Assembly: GCF_032118995.1 (NCBI RefSeq) | Contig: NC_092653.1 | Coordinates: 21,347,202-21,411,201, forward strand | Length of the DNA stretch: 64,000 nucleotides | Source: Asterias amurensis | Taxonomy: Eukaryota; Echinodermata; Asteroidea; Forcipulatida; Asteriidae | Reading direction: 5' to 3' | In this document: piece after piece, positions 58,720 to 64,000 of the stretch | Layout: every line of letters begins with the position of its first letter | How positions within the stretch are numbered: the stretch's first letter is position 1 | The notes under the pieces: generated by a model | Seen by the model: the letters and a program-made list of their open reading frames with translations, nothing else | Told to the model about the DNA's origin: nothing | Databases searched by the model: none | Position numbers and translations under genes: made by a program

Positions 58720-61700
58720 GGATTTACCTGATCCTTCTGTACAGTGAGATGCTTGATGATGGTGAGATACCCAGGGGCATAGAGCCTAAGCTCATGCTCC
58801 CCAGGGGTCAGCAGTTGACGGAATGACGCCAATGGTCTTGAGAGGGTGATGTTACGGATATGACCGTCCAATGAGATGATGGCTTCTGGTAGTGGGTGAC
58901 CCTCGTTATCTTGAACCACACCATGAACACCTAAAACAAGAACATAAATATAAATATTTTAGTTTTATTGATGAGATACATATTTGGTTTGTGGTAACAC
59001 AACGTGTGTATCTATTTGCAAGGAGGAGTTTGTTTTAGAGAATTGTCTTTCTATATTCTATATGTTCAGGAGACTTCTCAGTTCTGAAAAAAACTGTCCT
59101 GCTTTTCAACTATATTTATGAGATATCACCAAACTCACAAGGCTGGATGGCCACTTTAAGGTGAGGGCTACACTGAACTGATTTGGGCTATCGAAACCAA
59201 ATCAACTGTCACCATAAGCCTTTTTGAGGTATGGTGGACACAATGCAACACTGTAAAGTTGCGGTAAACTTGTGCATATTGACCATAGAAACAGAACATA
59301 TGTTATTCAGTGAAGTGCGCATTTTAGGCGACGCGGCGTTTACACGTTAATCTAATGATCACCAACATGGTGAGCGTGGCATCAGTCGCGGCTCGTGACT
59401 CGCGCGTATCACGTCCGCCATACCTAAAAAAGGCTTATGGGCATGTTGCCACCTACTACTAATATTAATTATAACACCCCTTGCAAGTATTCTGCCTGCC
59501 AGGGCTGTATGCTTCGTTTTTGAAAGGGCAAGGGCACCAAGGCATTTTCTTCTTGGTAAAGGGCACCCTATGATGAAATTGCAAACTTGTACTGGAGCAT
59601 TTCAAGGGCACCAAGGCAATGACCAGGGGACACGGAGGCAATCGCCTCCGTTGCCTCCGTGAAGTACCAGGCCTGGCCTGCTCATTGGTTTAGAGCGCGT
59701 CACATGACATGTCTTAGTTTTGCCAGACGACGGCCGTGTGATAGAGCGTCGGTTTGCCATGCGCTAGTCCGACAGACTAGCACATGGCGTGCAATACCCA
59801 GACGTCCTGTGCGTGTACGAGGATTATAAATTAATAGTCTGTAACCACTTCGAATTGCACGACACTACATGCAACACAGTAAGTAAAAGTGTATGCAATC
59901 TGTATTCGCGTCGTCCGTGGATTGTAGCATTCAGGTCTGTAACTTAATAATAACAGTACAGTATTAAGAAATGTTTGGGGTGTTATAAAACAAATATTGA
60001 CTGCTTTTACTCGTGCAATGGTTAAAAACTATGACTCCCTCGGTGATCCCCGTAGCGTTCTATTTTCCCTCGACTTCGCCTCGGGAAAATAGAACGCTCC
60101 ATGGATCACCTCGGGAGTCATAGTTTTAACCATAGCACTCGAAGCTGTCAATATTTGTATACAATTACTGTATTTATAAAGCACCAAAGAACCATGAAGC
60201 TTACCTTGTTGAGCTTGTGCAATAAATCCCATGAGAGGTTCCAGATTGTCCTTCCAGAGTTTCTTCAACTCTGTATGGTCAGGATACTTGCAACATGTCA
60301 CATGACTGCTTATCTGCAAGAGAAGTGCAAAATGTTACAGTTTTGGTTTTGTAAATGTTTTATGTTTCACTCTATATTGCCCTTTAAAGGCAGTGGACAC
60401 TTTTGGTAATTGTCAAAGACTAGCCTTTACAGTTGGTGTATCTCAACATATGCATAAAATAACAAACCTGTGAAAATTTGGGCTCAATCGGTCATCCAAT
60501 TTGCGAGATAATAATGGAAGAAAAAAACACCCTTGTCACACGAAGTTGTGTGCATTTAGACGGTTGATTTTGAGACCTCAAGTTCTAAATCTGAAGTCTC
60601 GAAATCAAGTTCGTGGAAAATTACTTCTCTCTCGAAAACTATGGCACTTCAGAGGGAGCCGTTTCTCACAATGTTTTATAACATCAACCTCTCCTCATTC
60701 CTCGTAATCAAGAAAGGTTTTATGTTAATAATTATTTTGAGTAATTACCAATAGTGTCCGCTGCCTTTAATATGTAATTGCCCTTTAATTATGTGACATG
60801 TAAGTGACCCTTTCAGCTGCTGCTGATGGTCATTTTGTTGTATCGTAATTTGGGTGTGATCCCTGGCTACACGGCAGTTAACGGTTGTATGGCTTCTGAC
60901 TGGCACCCCGCACAAAGATATTGACAAAATAGGGACACTGCCAACATAGGGCTAGATAGCTCAGTTGGTAGAGCGCCGGCACGTTAATCCGGAAGTCATG
61001 GGTTAAAAGCCCACTCTACTCGATTCTTTGTTCAACCCCAAAAATCACTTCAAAATTTACCCAGTCAGTTTCCCTTGTGGTTTATATTGATAATAAATAA
61101 AACAATTAAATAAAACATATACAGACCCTTTAAGGGTTACTGACAACTTACCATGTAAGACCCTTGTTCCAAATACATGAAATCCTGAAGAGTGTCTCGA
61201 GTAGGGTTCCATTCAGCCCCTCGGACCACCCCCGAGTGGAACCGGTGCCCATTACAATTCACCTCCGTGTGCATAGTGGGATGGTCCAGGGAATAGGAAG
61301 AGGCTAAATATGACAATAGATCTTCATCGTCAGTGATTCCGCCTTGGACAAGTCTATTATTCTCAACGGGGTTGTCCAGGGGATATCTAGAAGAAAACAC
61401 CAATGCAAAAAAGTTAATAATGACAAAGAATAAAGAACATAAAATTATATTTTTTTCCTATTTAAGCAATCGCACAACATCGGTAAACAGTATTGTCCAA
61501 AAGCCCACACTTCGTGTATCACAACTTATATATGAAATAACAAACCTGTGTAAATTTAGGCTCATCGGTCATCGGAGTCGGGAGATAATAACGGGAAAAC
61601 CCACCCTTATTTCTGCACGTTATTTGACGTGTGTTTGAAATAAATCCGTTATTCTCGCTATCGAGAAATTGATATTGTTTTAATGTTTTCTCAAAAAGTA

Positions 61701-63412
61701 AAGCATTTCATGGAATAATATTTCAAGGAAAGTCTTTCACCATTACCTTCTGTAAACCCTGTAAGTTATTTGTAAATCTGTGAACTTTTAATTTTTGTTC
61801 TGTTCAGAAAAATGTCCAATGGCTTTAAAAAATCCTTCAGTGGCCCGTGCCACAGGCCACAGTAAACTAACCTGACCCACATGCCCCTGGCTTCAATGCT
61901 GAGCACCAGAGTGTTCTTTGATGCCTCCAAAAAGCTCTTGAGAATTCTCTCCGGAGTTTTAGACTGTCAAAAGTAGAAGAAAATATATGGTAGATTATTA
62001 CAATGCTTGCAACTATTTTGTCACAAACAAACAATTCTGTAATGTTCCTTTAAAATGAAACTCAGTTTCAACACTTACCGGTTCTGCCTGAGGGATGACC
62101 TGATCGTCCACTTTCTTCTCTGTGCATTGGCCTTCCACAGCTTTATCAAATCCATCAGGATCCACTGATGGCACGATCACTATTGACGTTTTGTTCAGCA
62201 GCTCAGAGACTCTACTGTCACCTTTTGCAAAACCTACAATGCGGAACAAATTAGAATAAAATATTAAACATTTGAGTAAAACAAAGTATTGAAAATACAT
62301 TTTATATGCTAAAATAATTGTCAAGATTTGTTTCTCAAAAACTACAGCACCTCAGTAAATAATATTTTAAGGGAAGCTTTCTACCATCGTTATCTTCAAA
62401 CTGTGTAAGTTGAATGAAAGTCTGTGGACATTGTGTTTTGTGTCCTACAAAACATACCCAGACCCTTCAGCTACATTTTTTTCAGAACATAGTGAGAATG
62501 AACTTGTGATAGGGGGAGTCAAAAAGTAGTTGACCGAGATTGGTAATGTTTTTCAAAACAAACAAATGACACTCAAAAGTTCAGTAAAGCATATTTAACA
62601 AGCATTCTCTCCTGCTTATTAGAAGAAAAAAAGAATGAAAGAAATTAATCATTCCTTAGAGGAGTTATGTCTAATTTAATAAAGGGACTCATTTTTCAAA
62701 CTGTCCAAGGAATTACTTTTTTTATGCCCTTTGCTACTTACTCAGATGTTTAGAATCGGTCAAGCATTAACATTCCATGAACAGCTACACACATGAGGGC
62801 TTGCAGTAATAAGGGCATAACTTCTCTTAGAAATGATCAGTTTGTTTCATTCTTTTTTTTCAGATAAGCGGGAAAGAATGCTTGTTTTATGTGCTTCACT
62901 GGGGTTTTGGGTGTCAATTGTTGTTTTGTTTTTAAATCAAAATCTCGGTCAACTTCATTTCGACTCGCCCTGTAATTCCCAAACTTACCTTCTGCAAGAT
63001 GCTGAATAAATCTCCATAAAATCTCCCGTCCAGCCGGCTCATCCCCTTTCAATCCACCAATCAGAGCCACCCTCGGCTTGTTAATCCCGTCAGAGCTGAT
63101 ATCCTGATTGGTCACTTCAACTCCATAAATGTCATGCTCAGAAGGTGTTCCTGTAAGATGCGCCAACTTGACAACTTTGTGGTCCTTGTACTTCGTCACC
63201 AGATCATTTATTTTATTGTTTAGCTCACTGTTGGAGAGGTACTTTGTGAAGTCCTGAGGTAGACTGAAGTCGTACATTTCAGCCCATTGGTCGTCAGTCA
63301 AGACAGCATCAGTTAAAACAGCTTTATTTGAGATTGACTTTTGTTTGTATCCGCTGACACGTGCAAGGGTGAAATTCAGCTCTATCGCCAAATCTGCTTC
63401 CACTGATACAAT
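48332..63412 (-). CDS. CPD: Carboxypeptidase D, C-terminal portion (gene continues past the right edge)
   Basis: Large membrane-bound metallocarboxypeptidase of the trans-Golgi network and endosomes; family members trim C-terminal Lys/Arg from peptides. Fourteen exons, all GT-AG and phase-consistent: 63412-62989, 62233-62079, 61963-61872, 61386-61152, 60313-60205, 58930-58728, 56706-56585, 55177-54982, 54364-54223, 52902-52753, 51889-51764, 50842-50778, 49737-49308 and 48591-48332 (2709 bp, 902 aa plus stop). Order: tail of a transthyretin-like domain (ELNFTLAR); a carboxypeptidase unit; its transthyretin-like domain (exon 58930); a second unit with HGNEPVGRE (exon 55177); a second transthyretin-like domain (exon 49737); then VGVLLLILTMLCLI as membrane span and a cytoplasmic tail with EYHDFL and acidic DDET. 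Both units keep CCKYP but lack key catalytic residues (see findings). An upstream ATG at 63490 would make a separate start, but the splice acceptor at 63413 and the domain layout favour an internal exon. Confidence 0.93.
48800..49030 (+). repeat. tRNA-derived SINE fragment in the last CPD intron
   Basis: GCTCTGTAATTTAAAGATTGCGGGTTCAAATCC (B-box-like), AGTCCTTGAGCAAGACCCTCAATCATAATTTCTTCTCTCTACCCAGGAGTA and GATGGACAGGCATCCTGTCCAGGGGG. Related to the 58149 family but diverged. Confidence 0.55.
49815..50193. repeat. Family A foldback element, complete, in a CPD intron
   Basis: Bounded by TTAA at 49811-49814 and 50194-50197. The ends are AGGCAGTGGACACTATTGG and AATAGTGTGTACTGCCT. It is 379 bp and ends about 75 bp from exon 49737. 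Confidence 0.88.
50515..50745 (+). repeat. tRNA-like SINE (TAGCTCAGTTGG head) in a CPD intron
   Basis: GTGTGATCCCTGGCTACACAGCAG, TAACGGTTGTATGGCTTCTG, then a tRNA-like block 50631-50698 with A box TAGCTCAGTTGGAAGAGC and B box GGTTCAAATCCC, and the tail CCCAGTTAGTTTCCCTTGTGG. The same layout recurs at 60848-61085, which marks it as a repeat and not a single-copy tRNA gene. Confidence 0.7.
50965..51201. repeat. Family D foldback element, right tip missing
   Basis: It starts GGGTGCGTTCGTTTAGCTTCCC and runs to GGGGTCGACCCACATA, where the expected GAAGCTAAACGAACGCACCC is replaced. Confidence 0.75.
51280..51644. repeat. Family B foldback element in a CPD intron
   Basis: Flanked by TTAA (51276-51279 and 51645-51648). 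The left end is AGCCATTGGACACTTTCTG. The interior has GTTTACAGAAGGTAATG, TTCCATGAAATGCTTT and GATGACCAATTGAGCC, matching 53798-54162. Confidence 0.8.
52040..52262 (+). repeat. tRNA-derived SINE (CTCGGTAGTCTAGTTGG family)
   Basis: The head CTCGGTAGTCTAGTTGGTATGACACTGCTCTAG and B box GGGTTCGAATCCCAC are followed by the tail CCTGTGATATTTTTTTCACAGGACTC and AAAGTACTGAGTATACAGTGC. Other copies lie at 55800-55925 (minus), 55935-56125 (plus) and fragments at 55540, 56494 and 21380. Confidence 0.75.
52408..52805 (-). repeat. Tandem 106-bp array that includes an exon end and its splice donor
   Basis: Copies start at 52408, 52515, 52621 and 52727 (spacing 107, 106, 106). The last one overlaps the 3' end of the CPD exon 52902-52753. 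Each copy repeats, on the coding strand, GGCACACTAGTGGTCAGATACCC, the ACAAGAAGC stretch and a GTAAGTGGGTTGAA donor. The array therefore carries four donor sites in a row. Confidence 0.9.
53066..53250. repeat. Foldback element with TATAGAAAGGTTTGCG ends
   Basis: TATAGAAAGGTTTGCG, GACTATCTCTAATGAGTT, GGTGGTTCTGAAAAG and TTGGTTTCAACTC at left are mirrored at right by GAGTTGAAACCAA, CTTTTCAGAACCACC, AACTCATATGAGATAGTC and CGCAAACCTTTCTATA. It lies in a CPD intron. Confidence 0.8.
53317..53476. repeat. Foldback element with GTTATCACACAAGCGCG ends
   Basis: AAGTTATCACACAAGCGCG and CAGCGCGTCTGCGTTCCATATCCAAC at left are mirrored by GTTGGATATGGGACGCAGACGCGCTG and CGTGCTTGTGATAACG. Arms of about 70 bp. 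The frames at 53220-53517 come from it. Confidence 0.8.
53798..54162. repeat. Family B foldback element, complete
   Basis: Bounded by TTAA (53794-53797 and 54163-54166). The left end AGCCATTATACACTTTCGGT is mirrored by ACCGAAAGGGTCCAATGGCT at the right. 365 bp. Its edge lies about 60 bp from CPD exon 54364-54223. Confidence 0.88.
54443..54720. repeat. Dispersed repeat H in a CPD intron
   Basis: CTTTGCGGTAACACCATGTGTGTATCTACTTGCCAGGTAGAG, CTACTACCGCGGAGTAGAT and GGTCTCAATGTTTCGAC match 35290-35590 along most of the length. Confidence 0.75.
55321..55525. repeat. Family A foldback element, internally deleted
   Basis: AAAGCAGTGAACACTATTGG at left and CCAAAAGTGTCCACTGTCT before TTAA (55526-55529) at right. 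It is only about 205 bp because the left-centre is deleted. Confidence 0.75.
55800..56125. repeat. Two tRNA-derived SINEs, head to head
   Basis: A minus copy (TTTTTACCCATACACCGATGTG through GGTGGGATTCGAACCCACGAC, about 55813-55920) is followed by a plus copy (about 55922-56125). In the plus copy the tRNA-like head CTCGGTAGTCTAGTTGGTAAGACACTGCTCTAG and GGGTTCGAATCCCACC are well preserved. Confidence 0.7.
56142..56495. repeat. Family B foldback element
   Basis: AAGCCATTATACACTTTCGGTACTG at left and ACCGAAAGTTTATACTGGCT before TTAA (56496-56499) at right. It follows a SINE and precedes another SINE fragment. Confidence 0.8.
56783..57000. repeat. Family A foldback element, right part missing
   Basis: It starts AAGGCACTGGACACTATTGG and stops at AAGCATCTGAAAGCA, where SINE sequence takes over. 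It lies in the CPD intron, about 75 bp from exon 56706. Confidence 0.75.
57001..57720 (+). repeat. tRNA-derived SINE split by a family C insertion
   Basis: The left piece ends ATACTGAATG at 57264 and the right piece resumes AGAGCCTTGAGCATCACTGAGTGATGAATATG at 57655, ending in ATTATTATTATG. The uninterrupted relative at 1640-1868 reads through ATACTGTATGTTAAAGCG. Confidence 0.8.
57269..57650. repeat. Family C foldback element, complete, 382 bp
   Basis: Flanked by TTAA on both sides (57265-57268 and 57651-57654). The ends are AGGAACACGTTGCCTTGGAT and ATCCAAGGCAACGTAATCCT. The central hairpin reads GGTCAAAATTTTGACTCC next to CATTTATGG / CCATAAATG. Confidence 0.92.
57772..58146. repeat. Foldback element rich in ATATCG, TA-flanked
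   Basis: It starts AGCTTGGGCAATATCGAT and ends TATCGCCCAAGCT, with TA on both sides (57770-57771 and 58147-58148). The interior is dominated by CGATATATCGCGATA phrases. The short frame 57962-58240 is an artefact. Confidence 0.75.
58149..58445 (+). repeat. tRNA-derived SINE (Leu/Ser-like head)
   Basis: GTCGTGGCCGAGTGGATAAGAGCACCGCACTC is a tRNA-Leu/Ser-like A-box region, with TGGGTTGGAATCTTGGCAC as a degraded B box. Then follow CTGAGCAAGACAATC, CACCCAGGGGTAAATGGGTACC and GGGAGCTGAG. The tail GCGCTATATAAAAACCG plus (ATT)n is displaced to 58670-58719 by another insertion. Confidence 0.75.
58463..58669. repeat. Foldback element inserted in the SINE tail
   Basis: TAGACGATGTGACC at left is mirrored by GGTCACATCGTCTA at right, about 207 bp apart. 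The SINE tail continues straight after it. Confidence 0.75.
58690..58719. repeat. (ATT)n SINE tail next to a CPD splice donor
   Basis: About ten ATT units end 9 bp before the CPD exon boundary region (exon last base 58728). On the coding strand it lies just after the donor GTAAATCC. Confidence 0.85.
58985..59112. repeat. Dispersed repeat H, fragment
   Basis: TTTGTGGTAACACAACGTGTGTATCTATTTGCAAGG and GACTTCTCAGTTCTGAAAAAAACTGTCCTGC match the 35290 and 54443 copies. Confidence 0.65.
59211..59438. repeat. Foldback element with CCATAAGCCTTTTTGAGGTATGG ends
   Basis: The left end is mirrored by CCATACCTAAAAAAGGCTTATGG at the right. Fragments occur at 8875-8905 and 48098-48132. It lies in a CPD intron. 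Confidence 0.8.
60020..60128. repeat. Near-perfect palindrome of about 105 bp
   Basis: TAAAAACTATGACTCCC, GGTGATCC and GTAGCGTTCTATTTTCCC are mirrored around TCGACTTCGCCTCG by GGGAAAATAGAACGCT, GGATCACC and GGGAGTCATAGTTTTA. It lies in a CPD intron about 80 bp from exon 60313-60205. Confidence 0.88.
60388..60766. repeat. Family A foldback element, complete
   Basis: Bounded by TTAA (60384-60387 and 60767-60770). The ends are AGGCAGTGGACACTTTTGG and CCAATAGTGTCCGCTGCCT. 379 bp. Confidence 0.88.
60848..61085 (+). repeat. tRNA-like SINE (TAGCTCAGTTGG head), second copy
   Basis: The tRNA-like block 60950-61020 has A box TAGCTCAGTTGGTAGAGC and a weakened B box GGGTTAAAAGCCC. The flanks (GTGTGATCCCTGGCTACACGGC at left, ACCCAGTCAGTTTCCCTTGTGG at right) match 50515-50745. 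The anticodon loop lacks U33, so a working tRNA is unlikely. Confidence 0.7.
61466..61824. repeat. Family B foldback element, left tip diverged
   Basis: CGGTAAACAGTATTGTCC, CCCACACTTCGTGTATCACAAC, CCTTCTGTAAACCCTG and TGTCCAATGGCT before TTAA (61825-61828). Its right edge is about 45 bp from CPD exon 61963-61872. Confidence 0.8.
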
Positions 63413-64000
63413 CTGGGTTTGCGGGACAAAGCTTCGAAGAAGGAACAAAAAACGAAGAAAAAAATATACATATATTTTAATAATCACCATTATCTTCCAG
63501 TACGCGCTAATCCACCAATCAGATGCTTGTACTACTAGGGGGATAAAAATATATGTGCTACGACCTCTGTTTTATATCCTACTTCCTCTGTTTTTACTAC
63601 ACAGTGTGTATTGTGAAAAATTTTGTCACCCTCCGTATACGGAGAGTGCAAAAGTTACATTCTTAACTTTATGCGCGTGAACTAACGCTCTGAAGTTTTA
63701 AATTTTGCACGTTGCAAGTGAGACTGGAAGATAAATCAATAGCCTCATCTCACAAACTACAATGACCTACCCAACTTTTTTGAAGCAATAATGGTCAAGT
63801 GCCTTGGTCAAGGGCACAAGTGTCATAACCGAGACTCAAACCCACACTCTGCTGATGAAAACCCTAGATTTTGGGTCCGGTGAACTAGACTGCTTGGACA
63901 CGACACACAAAACTGATAGTAAATAATGGATTCAACAACAATGTTATAATAATATCAGAGTCTAACATACTAGTCTTATACTAAACATCCCTTGTCATCG

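Noticed and set aside
63413-63490. Start codon at 63490 with a hydrophobic stretch that could be a signal peptide
   Set aside because: A splice acceptor (CAAACCCAG) at 63413 and the following ELNFTLAR, typical of the end of a transthyretin-like domain, fit an internal exon better. A separate start cannot be fully excluded.
1-64000. CRISPR arrays, operons or prokaryotic-type systems
   Set aside because: Genes have spliceosomal introns and the repeats are eukaryotic transposons; no spacer-repeat array or polycistronic layout is present.

Overview
The window is nuclear DNA from an animal. It holds genes split by many introns with GT-AG borders, very abundant non-coding repeats, and tRNA-derived SINEs with (ATT)n tails. 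The gene content (group III secreted phospholipase A2, protein phosphatase 4, carboxypeptidase D) together with a dominant foldback repeat whose ends read GGCAGTGGACACTATTGG suggests a marine deuterostome invertebrate, most likely an echinoderm such as a sea star. That assignment is an inference from general familiarity with such repeats, not a proof.

Four protein-coding genes can be supported. On the left, two group III (bee-venom type) secreted phospholipase A2 genes lie head to head. One runs leftward (two exons, 18267 to 10615, 375 aa) and the other rightward (two exons, 25185 to 26651, 219 aa). Both have a leader, a basic cleavage site before the catalytic domain, the WCG calcium loop, the CCRxHDxC active-site helix, and the same phase-2 intron. 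In the middle, on the minus strand, is a complete nine-exon gene for the protein phosphatase 4 catalytic subunit (41915 to 34508, exactly 307 aa). On the right, also on the minus strand, fourteen exons (63412 to 48332, 902 aa) encode the C-terminal part of a carboxypeptidase D: the tail of one carboxypeptidase unit, two further full units, a transmembrane helix and a cytoplasmic tail. The start of that gene lies beyond the right edge.

Most of the rest is transposon debris. Three families of short foldback elements (called A, B and C here) are flanked by TTAA and share AG(G/C) at their ends. At two places the element sits inside another repeat of which an uninterrupted relative exists in the same window, so the TTAA target duplication can be read directly. 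A decayed Tc1-type transposon with about 200-bp inverted repeats and TA flanks lies at 1991-3071, and a non-LTR retrotransposon remnant lies near 8250. Several tRNA-derived SINE families and many one-off foldback elements and minisatellites fill introns and intergenic DNA.

The points most worth following up are: (1) both complete carboxypeptidase units of the CPD gene have lost catalytic and zinc-binding residues, whereas in vertebrates only the third unit is inactive; (2) a 106-bp tandem array in a CPD intron repeats the end of the preceding exon together with its splice donor; (3) nested insertions fix the TTAA target site of the abundant foldback families; (4) there are tandem arrays built on CATGGCGGCC and ATTGG motifs. 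I found no convincing new multi-gene system. The window reads as ordinary animal genes in repeat-rich DNA with a few unusual local structures.
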